A program made the translations under genes and the position numbers. The notes beneath the pieces were generated by a model that saw only the letters and a program-made list of their open reading frames with translations, made no database searches and was not told the DNA's origin. A stretch of 64,000 bases of DNA from Gammaproteobacteria bacterium. Its GTDB lineage: Bacteria > Pseudomonadota > Gammaproteobacteria > Pseudomonadales > Pseudohongiellaceae. The stretch spans positions 22,400 to 86,399 of the forward strand of contig JAUXNX010000025.1 of NCBI GenBank assembly GCA_030682575.1. The letters are read 5' to 3'. Position 1 is the first letter of the stretch. Every line of letters begins with the position of its first letter. This document shows, piece by piece, positions 37,032-45,128 of this stretch.

Positions 37032-37526
37032 TCAGGGATAAACCAGGCTTGGCATGGCATCGTGAGGAGCAGCGTTGTACACCTCCACAATCCTGTCTAC
37101 CTCAACACGAAATGCGGGAGAGTAATTCATCCTTGTTGCCACCCACGAATCGCGTATCGATTTGATCCGCATCATCTGTCTCCATCTCTCCATACGTGGT
37201 TCGAACTCATTCCGATCAAAAAGACCCTGTTGAAACTGATAGTGCGAATTCTCCCACTCGCGCCAGACTCCCGCGAGGAAGTAGCCGTGCATCACGCGCT
37301 CCCCTGGATCCAGCGGCTCTCCGGCATTCACCTTGGCAATGGTGATGGCAAGATCCATTTCCGTGGCCACCCATTCGGAAAACATCATCTGTTTCTCGGA
37401 AATCGCGTCCCGGGTCTGGGAACGCATCATGTCGGTGTTCTGCCTGATCTCCATACCCAGAAAAAGGATACCCATGATCACGGCGATACTTGCCGAAAAA
37501 TTCATCCAGTTGCTGACTTTGTTCAT
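37032..37526 (-). CDS. Uncharacterised single-pass membrane protein
   Basis: This 164-aa protein is not recognised as a named family. It has one hydrophobic helix near the N-terminus (about 8-26, MNFSASIAVIMGILFLGMEI), then RQNTDMMRSQTRDAISEKQ, and a cytoplasmic or periplasmic helical domain with many aromatic and arginine residues. Similar proteins with a 'LGxEIRQNT' motif after the helix are common in marine gammaproteobacteria. It ends 47 bases from the TudS-like gene and shares its strand. Confidence 0.65.
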   Translation of the reverse strand: MNKVSNWMNFSASIAVIMGILFLGMEIRQNTDMMRSQTRDAISEKQMMFSEWVATEMDLAITIAKVNAGEPLDPGERVMHGYFLAGVWREWENSHYQFQQGLFDRNEFEPRMERWRQMMRIKSIRDSWVATRMNYSPAFRVEVDRIVEVYNAAPHDAMPSLVYP

Positions 37527-37529
37527 GAT

Positions 37530-37880
37530 TCAGTCCTGTTCATTGTTATCCTTCTTGATGTTCTTATTGACGTCAGTTGAGAGTATGTCGAGGCATCCTG
37601 CAATCAGGTTCTGTTTATCTGCCCGTGTCAGACTCTTGACTCTATTCTCCAATGTCGAGGCAAGTGCTCGATCCCCGGCGGGAATTGTATACACCAGCTC
37701 AAGCGGTCCCTTGCCCCGCAGGTAGCGGGCGGCGCGCACTCCCCCCTTTTGATGTTCGGCAAAACGCCTCTCAACATCGGTAGTGATGCCTGTATAAAAA
37801 GTGCCATTTCGGCAGCGCACCAGATAGAGGAACCAGCCGCCGTTGATGGCCTGCTCAGTTGATTCCAGAGAATCAGCCAT
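37530..37880 (-). CDS. GIY-YIG nuclease superfamily protein
   Basis: This 116-aa protein is of the small UPF0213/YhbQ type. The catalytic fold begins WFLYLVRCRNGTFYTGITTDVERRFAEHQKGGVRAARYLRGKGP (read in parts), with the tyrosines and arginine of the GIY-YIG site. ATG at 37880 was chosen over 37886 because GGGAG lies 9 bases before it. It overlaps the end of the metallo-beta-lactamase-fold gene by 8 bases. A role in DNA repair or nucleic-acid cleavage is inferred from the fold. Confidence 0.85.
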   Translation of the reverse strand: MADSLESTEQAINGGWFLYLVRCRNGTFYTGITTDVERRFAEHQKGGVRAARYLRGKGPLELVYTIPAGDRALASTLENRVKSLTRADKQNLIAGCLDILSTDVNKNIKKDNNEQD

Positions 37881-38760
37881 AAGCATGTACTCCCGACCAT
37901 TTGTCTCCAGTCCGAAACACGCGGCCATCCTCCTCCAATTTGATGAGATGCGCGAGCAGGGTGCGCTGCGCCCATGGCAACAAATGCTGCGGCACATCGT
38001 CGTAGACGCGCAGCGCCAGAGCTTCCAGACTGGCTGGGCCACTAACCGAGCTCAATTCCAAGAGCCCGGTCACGGTCTTCTGCTCCCTGCGCAGACGATG
38101 ACGAATCAAGGTGTCGATTACGCCATTGGGATCATCCATCATTCGACCATGTCCTGGTGCGAGAGCACTTAGCGGCAGAGTCTTCAGCTTAGTCAGGGAC
38201 TCCAGGTAATGGCGCATGTTGCCATCGGGGGGCAGGATGACAGGAGTGGTGCCCTCGAGAATGTGATCTCCGGTGAAGAGTATATTCTCCTCTTCCAGCA
38301 GGAAGCAGAAATGGTTGGAGACATGACCTGGCGAGTGCACAAGCCGCACGCGAAACTCTCCGCAATCGATCACTTCCCCGTCATGATAGATACGTGAAGG
38401 CGTAAAACTATGGTCTTGATGAGTGCTGCCTGCTGATGGAGAAAGACCGATGACCTCCGCCCCGGTTTTCTGCTGCAACAGCACTGTACCGGGAGAGTGA
38501 TCGCCATGAGTATGGGTCACGAAAATCCAGTTCAGACTGCGACTGGCAAGAACCCGAAGCACAGCATCGATATGCCCTGGATCTACCGGTCCCGGATCGA
38601 CGAGGGCCAGCTGCTGAGATCCGATGAGATAGCTGTTGGTACCAGGCCCGGTCATCAAACCGGCGTTGCGCCCGAGCACTCGCTGCACGGGCACACGCCC
38701 TGAACCGACGGCCACAGCTACTCCCGCGACCAGTACAGATCTGCTTGATTCCAACGTCAA
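37873..38760 (-). CDS. Metallo-beta-lactamase-fold hydrolase (LACTB2-like)
   Basis: This 295-aa enzyme has the metal motif H-T-H-G-D-H in FVTHTHGDHSPGT, a downstream SPGHVSNHFCF histidine and the FTGDHIL aspartate. The C-terminal winged-helix-like domain (about 215-290) with a basic linker (HRLRREQK) is typical of LACTB2-type members, some of which cut single-stranded RNA. It is co-transcribed with the GIY-YIG gene, overlapping by 8 bases. Confidence 0.85.
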   Translation of the reverse strand: MTLESSRSVLVAGVAVAVGSGRVPVQRVLGRNAGLMTGPGTNSYLIGSQQLALVDPGPVDPGHIDAVLRVLASRSLNWIFVTHTHGDHSPGTVLLQQKTGAEVIGLSPSAGSTHQDHSFTPSRIYHDGEVIDCGEFRVRLVHSPGHVSNHFCFLLEEENILFTGDHILEGTTPVILPPDGNMRHYLESLTKLKTLPLSALAPGHGRMMDDPNGVIDTLIRHRLRREQKTVTGLLELSSVSGPASLEALALRVYDDVPQHLLPWAQRTLLAHLIKLEEDGRVFRTGDKWSGVHAYG

Positions 38761-39133
38761 CTCTGCCCCCGGCTATACTGCTTGACTCGCTTGTTTTACG
38801 GCCATGATAGCCCGTTTGCGGCACAGCGAAAACCCGCGTCGACGAACGCAGGAAAGCTCGCCAGCGGTTATCTCGGAAGCAACGCCGGACTGGCATTGAA
38901 CAGCGTTTCAGGATATAAAGTGCGCTTTCAAAAATTCACACGCGCGCTCACAAATTGATCCTCTTCCTTGTCCCTGGAGCTTCAGCAAACCAGCCTCCTG
39001 CGTTCCTGGCGCTCGGATTCAACCAAGGCTTCAACGCAGCATTCAGGCTGGCGCGCACAACCTTCAGTACCAAACCAGTAACCAGCATCAACCCTGAAAC
39101 CAGCATTTATCAAGTAACAGCAAGGTAACCGCG
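38761..39133 (+). other. Gene-free region upstream of serA
   Basis: This 373-base stretch contains the divergent promoters of the metallo-beta-lactamase-fold gene and serA. A TATAAA box stands at 38914-38919 without a well-spaced -35. From about 39070 the leader shows a loosely repeated AACCAG motif. No gene, tRNA or clear terminator is seen. Confidence 0.4.
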
Positions 39134-40312
39134 ATGTACAAGATTCAGACCTTCAACCAGATTTCCAGCAAGGGCCTCGTCCGTTTCCCATCCACCTATG
39201 AGGTAGGCCCGGGCCTGAGCGACAGTGATGCCATTCTGGTGCGCAGTCACAAGCTGCAGGAGAGCGACGCGAACGCGAATCTCAAGGCTGTAGCGCGCGC
39301 GGGTGCCGGCGTCAACAATGTGCCCGTCGCCAGTTACACGGAGAAAGGCATCGTCGTTTTCAACACCCCGGGAGCCAACGCCAACGCGGTCAAGGAGCTG
39401 GTACTGTGCGGATTACTGCTATCTTCGCGCGGCATTCTTCCTGGCATGGCATACGTGAATTCGCTGTCCGAGATGAAGGACAACGCTGCCATGTCCAAGC
39501 TGCTGGAAGCAGAAAAGATCCGTTTCAAAGGCACCGAAATTGCCGGCAAGACATTGGGCATCGTCGGCCTTGGCGCCATCGGTTCGCTGGTAGCAGAAAT
39601 GGCAATCAGTCTCGGCATGAAGGTACTGGGTTATGATCCTGCTCTGTCTGTAGATGCCGCATGGCGTCTACCCAACCAGGTGCGCAAGATCGAGAACATT
39701 ACCGCTCTGCTGGCAAACTCCGATTTCGTATCCCTGCATCTGCCGGTGATAGAAGCCACCCGTAATCTGATTGATGCCAATATGGTGACCGCGATGAAAC
39801 CGGGTCTGTGTCTGCTTAATTTTTCCCGCGACGAAATTGTCAATAATCAGGCGATCATCAATGGTCTGGATAGCAAACAACTTCGTATGTATGTCAGCGA
39901 TTTCCCCTGCTCCGAATTCATCGGACGCGACGACGTGATCCTGATGCCGCATATTGGTGCCAGCACGGACGAAGCAGAAGACAATTGTGCGGTGATGGCA
40001 GCAGATCAACTGATGGACTTTCTTGAGAACGGCAACATCAAGAACTCGGTGAATTTCCCCACCATTGCGCTGGATCGTGCACCAAACGCAGCAAAGGGCA
40101 CGCGCCTGGCGATCAGCAACAAGAACGTGCCGAAGATGCTGGGTCAGATTCTGTCGGTGCTGGCGGATCAGAACATCAACGTGATTGACATGATCAACAA
40201 GAGCCGTAACGAGATCGCCTATAACCTGATCGACGTGGAGAGCTGTCCCTCGGACGCAGCCCTTGCCGAAATTGCCGCGATCCAGGATGTGATCAAAGTT
40301 ACTGTTCTGTAG
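39134..40312 (+). CDS. serA: D-3-phosphoglycerate dehydrogenase
   Basis: SerA makes 3-phosphohydroxypyruvate, the first step of serine synthesis. This 392-aa enzyme has the NAD-binding motif GIVGLGAIGSLVAEMA (about 146-161), the catalytic His in LMPHIGASTDEAEDN and a C-terminal ACT domain (about 320-392) that probably senses serine. AAGG lies 8 bases before the ATG. It is followed by serC on the same strand, so both steps are probably co-regulated. Confidence 0.93.
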   Translation: MYKIQTFNQISSKGLVRFPSTYEVGPGLSDSDAILVRSHKLQESDANANLKAVARAGAGVNNVPVASYTEKGIVVFNTPGANANAVKELVLCGLLLSSRGILPGMAYVNSLSEMKDNAAMSKLLEAEKIRFKGTEIAGKTLGIVGLGAIGSLVAEMAISLGMKVLGYDPALSVDAAWRLPNQVRKIENITALLANSDFVSLHLPVIEATRNLIDANMVTAMKPGLCLLNFSRDEIVNNQAIINGLDSKQLRMYVSDFPCSEFIGRDDVILMPHIGASTDEAEDNCAVMAADQLMDFLENGNIKNSVNFPTIALDRAPNAAKGTRLAISNKNVPKMLGQILSVLADQNINVIDMINKSRNEIAYNLIDVESCPSDAALAEIAAIQDVIKVTVL

Positions 40313-40324
40313 GTTTATTGTCAG

Positions 40325-40362
40325 TGCCCGGGAGGGCAGCAACCCGTGCCATCAGGTGGCAC
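40325..40362 (+). repeat. Two small hairpins between serA and serC
   Basis: TGCCC-GGGA-GGGCA (40325-40338) and GTGCCA-TCAGG-TGGCAC (40346-40362) lie just after the serA stop in a 154-base gap. No T-run follows, so they may serve as RNA stability or attenuation elements between two serine genes. A duplicated TGACCAC unit occurs near 40401-40412. Confidence 0.4.
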
Positions 40363-40466
40363 AGAATTCGAGAGGGTCAGGAGTCCGGCATTGGCTGGCG
40401 TGACCACTGACCACTGACGACGAAAAGAATTCAACAATTTTTAACTAGCAACCTCAGGAAACCACT

Positions 40467-41555
40467 ATGACACGCGTATACAACTTCGGTGCTGGCCCCG
40501 CCATGTTGCCGACTGCAGTGATGGAAAAAGCCCGCGACGAGTTTCTCGACTTCAGGGGCATGGGCGCCGGACTCATCGAGATCAGCCACCGCTCCAAGGA
40601 ATTCGATGCCGTCATCGACAGAGCCGATGCCTTGTTCAAAGAGCTGTCGGGTCTGCCGGACAACTACAAGATTCTGTACGTCCACGGCGGTGCACAGATG
40701 CAGTTCTCTGCCATCCCTCTGAACCTGCTCGGTCTGAAACCTGCCCACAAGGCAGCTTACGTGGACTCCGGCAACTTTGCACAATTGGCCCGCAAGGAAG
40801 CGGCTCGCTTTGGCAACGTGATTGCCGCAGCCAGCAGCGAAGCGACCAACTTCGATCGCATCCCTGACTTCGATCCCAAGAAACTGGACACGGACACTTC
40901 CTACGTCCATATCACCAGCAACAACACCATTTTTGGCACTCGCTGGAACAAGTTTCCCGATACTGGCAGCATTCCACTGGTAGCCGACATGACTTCCGAG
41001 CTTTTGTCACGCAAGCTCGACTACAACCAGTTCGGCGTGATCTTCGCCGGTCTGCAGAAGAACCTTGGACCAGCCGGGCTGGCCACCGTGATCATCCGTG
41101 AAGACCTGCTCGGTCACGCGTTACCCTACACGCCGTCGCTGCTCGACTACTCCGTGTATGCGAAGAACCATTCCCTCTACAACACCAACAACACCTTCGC
41201 CATCTACATGATGATGCTGGTGCTGGAGTGGCTGAAGGATCAGGGCGGTGTACCGGCGATCGAAGCGCTGAACGAGAAGAAAGCGAAACTGATCTATGAT
41301 GCAATCGATGGCACTGACTTCTACATTGGCTCCGCGCACAAGGATTCCCGTTCCGTGATGAACGTAACCTTCAACATCGTCAACCCGGACCTCACCGACG
41401 CATTTGTCAGTGAGGCCAACAAACAGGGGCTGTACGCGCTGAAGGGACACCGTCTGGTGGGCGGCATCCGTGCGTCCATCTACAACGCAATGCCGCTGGA
41501 AGGCTGCCAGAAGCTGGTGGACTTCATGAAAGACTTCGAGAAGCGTAACGGCTGA
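40467..41555 (+). CDS. serC: Phosphoserine aminotransferase
   Basis: SerC converts phosphohydroxypyruvate to phosphoserine and also serves pyridoxal synthesis. This 362-aa PLP enzyme begins RVYNFGAGPAMLP, has the cofactor lysine in FAGLQKNLGPAGLA and the YNTNNTFAIYMM and GHRLVGGIRASIYNAMP signatures. AGGA precedes the ATG at about 8 bases. It lies 154 bases after serA. Confidence 0.96.
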   Translation: MTRVYNFGAGPAMLPTAVMEKARDEFLDFRGMGAGLIEISHRSKEFDAVIDRADALFKELSGLPDNYKILYVHGGAQMQFSAIPLNLLGLKPAHKAAYVDSGNFAQLARKEAARFGNVIAAASSEATNFDRIPDFDPKKLDTDTSYVHITSNNTIFGTRWNKFPDTGSIPLVADMTSELLSRKLDYNQFGVIFAGLQKNLGPAGLATVIIREDLLGHALPYTPSLLDYSVYAKNHSLYNTNNTFAIYMMMLVLEWLKDQGGVPAIEALNEKKAKLIYDAIDGTDFYIGSAHKDSRSVMNVTFNIVNPDLTDAFVSEANKQGLYALKGHRLVGGIRASIYNAMPLEGCQKLVDFMKDFEKRNG

Positions 41556-41561
41556 AGAAAC

Positions 41562-41584
41562 GGGAGCGGGCAGGGCTCGCTCCC
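41562..41584. terminator. REP-like hairpin after serC
   Basis: GGGAGCG and CGCTCCC pair around a 9-base loop 7 bases after the serC stop. Its composition (GGGAGCGGGC…GCTCGCTCCCAC) resembles the palindromic REP units of pseudomonads. It may end the serC transcript, but no clear T-run follows. Confidence 0.5.
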
Positions 41585-41608
41585 ACACTTTCGATTACAA
41601 TGGCGCCC

Positions 41609-42718
41609 ATGAGCGCCATCCGCAAAATCATCCACTGTGATTGTGACTGCTTCTATGCGTCGATCGAGACTCGCGACAACCCCGAGCTGAGAGGCCTGCC
41701 TGTGGCTGTGGGCGGCAGTGCGCTACACAGAGGCGTAGTCGCCACCTGCAACTATGAAGCCCGCAAGTATGGCGTGCACTCCGCGATGCCCATGGCCACC
41801 GCCTTGCGTCAGTGCCCGAACCTGATCGTGATATTTCCCCACATGGACAAATACCGGGAAGCATCCAGGGCGGTACATGCGATTTTTGAAAACTATACGG
41901 CGCTGATTGAGCCTCTCTCCCTCGACGAGGCTTATCTTGATGTCACCAATGCGGATGTCTTTCAGGGCAGCGCTACCTTGATCGCGCAGGAGATTCGCCG
42001 TCGCGTGCGTGAAGAGGTCGGCATCACTATTTCCGCAGGCATCGCACCAAACAAGTTCGTCGCCAAGATCGCGAGCGACTGGAACAAACCGGACGGGCAA
42101 TTCGTCGTCAAACCCGACGAGGTGGATGCTTTCGTGAAGGCTCTTCCTGTGAAAAAAATCTATGGTGTCGGCAAAGTCACCGCCGGGCGGCTGAACGGCA
42201 TGGGCATCCAGACCTGCGCCGATCTGCGCAGCTACTCGGAGGAGGAACTCACCTCTCACTTCGGCAGTTTTGGCATGAATCTCTATCGCCTGTGCCGTGG
42301 CATCGACGAGCGTGAAGTTTCGACAGATCGCACACGCAAGTCACTCAGTGTCGAGAACACCTACTCTACAGATCTACCCTCACTGGAAACCTGTCTGGAC
42401 AGACTGCCGGAACTGCACGAACAGCTATTGGTTCGCCTACAACACGTCGAAGCGGAATACCGCATCACCAAAAAGTATGTGAAGCTGCGTTTTCGGGACT
42501 TTGTGTCAACCACCGTGGAAGCCATCTCCAGCGAATCCGAAATAGCGGGTTACATGACGCTCTGTACAACCGCATATGCTCGCGGCAACCGTCCAGTGCG
42601 CCTGCTCGGATTGGGCGTGAAACTGGAGCCGCTGAATGCTCATCCGGCTGGTGAAGCTTTTACACACAATCCACGCAGCAGACAGTTGCCTCTACGCTTG
42701 GAAATCAAACAGGAATAA
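41609..42718 (+). CDS. dinB: DNA polymerase IV
   Basis: This 369-aa Y-family translesion polymerase has the metal-binding CDCDCFYASIE motif at the N-terminus and the catalytic SLDEAYLDVT motif, followed by thumb and little-finger domains. ATG at 41609 aligns with the family; ATG at 41600 is also possible and neither has a clear ribosome-binding site. In position 7 of the metal motif, cysteine replaces the usual methionine (HCDCDCFYA versus HVDMDCFFA), which is tolerated. No LexA box was found upstream. Confidence 0.94.
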   Translation: MSAIRKIIHCDCDCFYASIETRDNPELRGLPVAVGGSALHRGVVATCNYEARKYGVHSAMPMATALRQCPNLIVIFPHMDKYREASRAVHAIFENYTALIEPLSLDEAYLDVTNADVFQGSATLIAQEIRRRVREEVGITISAGIAPNKFVAKIASDWNKPDGQFVVKPDEVDAFVKALPVKKIYGVGKVTAGRLNGMGIQTCADLRSYSEEELTSHFGSFGMNLYRLCRGIDEREVSTDRTRKSLSVENTYSTDLPSLETCLDRLPELHEQLLVRLQHVEAEYRITKKYVKLRFRDFVSTTVEAISSESEIAGYMTLCTTAYARGNRPVRLLGLGVKLEPLNAHPAGEAFTHNPRSRQLPLRLEIKQE

Positions 42719-42723
42719 GTTGG

Positions 42724-43230
42724 ATGCATGAAGAAAAGAAACCACTCCCCAAAGTCTCCAACTACATCACCGTAGAGGGAGAAAAGCGCCTGCGCGATGA
42801 GCTCAATTATCTGTGGAGAGTGGAGCGCCCGATAGTGACACAGCAGGTCAGTGACGCAGCGGCACTTGGAGATCGCTCGGAGAATGCGGAATATATCTAC
42901 GGCAAGAAGCGTCTTCGGGAAATTGATCGCCGTGTTCGCCACCTGCGCAAACGTCTGGAGGTATTGACTATCGTGGACAAGTCCCCCTCTGACTTGAGTC
43001 GAATCTATTTTGGCGCGCACGTTCGTGTTGAGGATGATGCCGGCACGGAGCATGACTATCGGCTTGTAGGGCCTGATGAAATCGGTGAAGGACCGGGCTA
43101 TATCAGCGTGGATGCACCGCTGGGCAGAGCGTTGCTCGGCAAACAGGCGGGCAATGAAGTCGACATTACCACCCCCGGGGGCAAGCGTTCGTGGTACGTA
43201 CTCGATATCAAGTACGAAGGTGCCGAATGA
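42724..43230 (+). CDS. greB: Transcript cleavage factor GreB
   Basis: This 168-aa factor rescues backtracked RNA polymerase. The N-terminal coiled coil carries the acidic tip GDRSENAEYIYGKKRLREIDRR, with the Asp-Glu pair needed for cleavage, and the C-terminal domain ends WYVLDIKYEGAE. GreB rather than GreA is indicated by the EGEKRLRDELNYLWRVERPIVT start and the basic patch. Its stop overlaps the next start codon (ATGA). Confidence 0.94.
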   Translation: MHEEKKPLPKVSNYITVEGEKRLRDELNYLWRVERPIVTQQVSDAAALGDRSENAEYIYGKKRLREIDRRVRHLRKRLEVLTIVDKSPSDLSRIYFGAHVRVEDDAGTEHDYRLVGPDEIGEGPGYISVDAPLGRALLGKQAGNEVDITTPGGKRSWYVLDIKYEGAE

Positions 43231-44219
43231 AACACGTCACGATTCTGGCAATTGAAGAAGGTCTGGCGTCCAGCATCACCATTCCACTGGAGATGATTCA
43301 TGCCGCTGATGTCATCAAGCGCATTCGCAACAAACGTGCGAAACGCAGCCATTTCGTTGTTGCCAGTCATGACGGCGAGGCGCTGACCATGACGGGAGGT
43401 ATAGGAATTCAGCCGGCTGTCAGTATTTCTGAAATCGCACAAACTGACCTGATCTTCGTGCCTGCACTATGGGGCAACCCTAACGCAATCGTTCAGAAGC
43501 ATCCACAAATCACGGCGTGGCTTGCAACTCAGTACCTTGCCGGAGCCACTATTTGCAGTGTTGGAACGGGCAGCTACTTTCTCGCCGAGGCCAGTCTTCT
43601 GGATGGACGCACCGCCACCACACACTGGTACTACTTCGACGATTTCGCGAAACGCTATCCGGCGATCAATCTGCAGCGAAAACGCTTCATTACCCACGCA
43701 GACCGCCTCTATTGCACCGGCAGCGTGAACGCTGTCCGCGATGTAATGCTGCATTTTGTGGAGCAACTATTCACACCGGAGATCGCAGACGAAGTCTCGC
43801 ACCATTTCACTCACGAATTGAAACGCTCCTATGAGTCGATGCTCCTCGCCAGTGAAGAGAGAGACACTCATCACGACGAGCAGATCATCAAAATTCAGGA
43901 ATGGTTGCAGCAGAATTACCAGAGCGACATACACCTGCAGACACTGGCGCAGCAATTTGATATCAGCGTGCGCTCCTTCAATAGACGCTTCCGAAGTGCC
44001 GCAGGCCAGACCCCCTTGCAATATCTTCAGGAAGTCAGGCTGGAACAAGCCAAGGCCCTTCTCAAACAAAGCAATCTGAGCATCGCCGAAATCGCCTTTG
44101 CTGTGGGCTATCAGGATACGGGTTACTTCTCATCGCTGTTCAAGCGGGCAAACACCATCACGCCGAATGAGTATCGGCATCTGGTGCGAAATAAATTGTT
44201 CAATGTGGAGACGGTTTGA
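43227..44219 (+). CDS. GlxA-type AraC-family transcriptional regulator
   Basis: This 330-aa regulator has an N-terminal DJ-1/PfpI-like domain (about 1-170; GTGSYFLAEASLLDGRTATTHW) and a C-terminal AraC helix-turn-helix pair (about 230-320; LAQQFDISVRSFNRRFRSAAGQTPLQYL and IAFAVGYQDTGYFSSLFKR). GlxA-type regulators often control choline, carnitine or amino-acid use. The start overlaps greB by four bases, an unusual coupling of a specific regulator to a general elongation factor. Confidence 0.9.
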   Translation: MKHVTILAIEEGLASSITIPLEMIHAADVIKRIRNKRAKRSHFVVASHDGEALTMTGGIGIQPAVSISEIAQTDLIFVPALWGNPNAIVQKHPQITAWLATQYLAGATICSVGTGSYFLAEASLLDGRTATTHWYYFDDFAKRYPAINLQRKRFITHADRLYCTGSVNAVRDVMLHFVEQLFTPEIADEVSHHFTHELKRSYESMLLASEERDTHHDEQIIKIQEWLQQNYQSDIHLQTLAQQFDISVRSFNRRFRSAAGQTPLQYLQEVRLEQAKALLKQSNLSIAEIAFAVGYQDTGYFSSLFKRANTITPNEYRHLVRNKLFNVETV

Positions 44220-44233
44220 GGTTGGGCGAACAG

Positions 44234-44273
44234 GCTAGCTGTAGGATCTTGTTTGCAAGCTCCTACAGTTAGC
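44234..44273. terminator. Long inverted repeat between convergent genes (REP-like)
   Basis: Arms of 18 bases (44234-44251 and 44256-44273) pair with only two mismatches around TTTG; the core is GTAGGATCTTG/CAAGCTCCTAC. It fills the gap between the GlxA-type gene and a convergent DUF1244 gene, so it can act as a bidirectional terminator. The GTAGGA…TCCTAC arms and TTGCAAGC centre look like Pseudomonas-type REP elements. Confidence 0.65.
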
Positions 44274-44528
44274 TCAAGGTTTCTGATATTTTCCTTTCCA
44301 CTCGGAATAAGGCATTCCGTAAATGATCTCCCTTGCACTTTCGTAGTCGACATCAAGCCCCTTGTCCTGGGCCGCTGCCGCATACCACTTGGCCAGACAG
44401 TTGCGACAGAAGCCTGCAAGGTTCATCAGATCGATGTTCTGTACATCCTTATTCTCATCCAGATGCTGCAGCAGTCTCCTGAATGCTGCAGCCTCGAGTT
44501 CGGATTTTTCCTGTTCACTTAATGCCAT
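44274..44528 (-). CDS. DUF1244 family protein
   Basis: This 84-aa protein shows the family block AAAFRRLLQHLDENKDVQNIDLMNLAGFCRNCLAKWY, with C-x2-C (FCRNCLAKW), and the terminal YGMPYSEWKGKYQ. The two cysteines may bind metal. The function is unknown. It is co-oriented with hpf, which starts about 500 bases upstream on the same strand. Confidence 0.88.
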   Translation of the reverse strand: MALSEQEKSELEAAAFRRLLQHLDENKDVQNIDLMNLAGFCRNCLAKWYAAAAQDKGLDVDYESAREIIYGMPYSEWKGKYQKP

Positions 44529-44554
44529 GAGTGATTTCCGTCTGCCGCTGTTGA

Positions 44555-45034
44555 TCAGGCCGCCTGTGTCGCATAACTTGCACGGTCGTCCGGTTCGTCA
44601 GGGGAATAGAGTGTGAAGTCAGTATCGTCGTCATCAGTCATCATCATTTCATCCGCATCATCAGCGGCAACCTCCGGGAGGACTTCAAAGTTTTCAACGG
44701 CCAGCGTTGACTTGCGTGGCTTCTTGCCATTGGCCTTCAATTGTCGCTCCGCTGCGTTGAAGGCATCACGGACCGCGACATAAATATCTTCGTGAGCAGG
44801 CTTGTCATGCTGACCCTGCTTCACAATAACTTCCTTGCCTGATATGTGAATTTCAAGGGTTACAGAAAACACTTTACCCTTGTGGTGATTGTTGTGAGGA
44901 GAATCCAGCACGACGCGCCCACCTATGATGTCGTTGCTGTAGCGTTGCAGCTTCTGGATCCGTTTGTTGACATTCTCTGTCAGCGCGGCTGATTGATCGA
45001 TATTGTGAAAAACAACTTGGAATTCGTTAGACAT
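44555..45034 (-). CDS. hpf: HPF/RaiA-type ribosome hibernation factor with acidic tail
   Basis: This 159-aa protein has an N-terminal HPF/YfiA domain (about 1-105; the conserved ALTENVNKRIQKLQRY and EDIYVAVRDAFNAAERQLK) that sits in the mRNA/tRNA channel of idle ribosomes. The remaining 50 residues are strikingly acidic (ADDADEMMMTDDDDTDF) and do not match the dimerisation domain of long HPF. It is therefore neither a standard short nor a long form. Confidence 0.85.
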   Translation of the reverse strand: MSNEFQVVFHNIDQSAALTENVNKRIQKLQRYSNDIIGGRVVLDSPHNNHHKGKVFSVTLEIHISGKEVIVKQGQHDKPAHEDIYVAVRDAFNAAERQLKANGKKPRKSTLAVENFEVLPEVAADDADEMMMTDDDDTDFTLYSPDEPDDRASYATQAA

Positions 45035-45128
45035 AAGCTATGGTCTCCTTGTTATCGTGACACGTTGGTTAATTTATTCTCTGATGTCGATATAAGCCCT
45101 CCTCAGTCAATTTCAAAGTGTGTGGGAA

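Noticed and set aside
38408..38896. Open frame of 162 codons on the minus strand
   Set aside because: It overlaps the metallo-beta-lactamase-fold gene in another frame on the same strand and is dominated by Arg and Ser.
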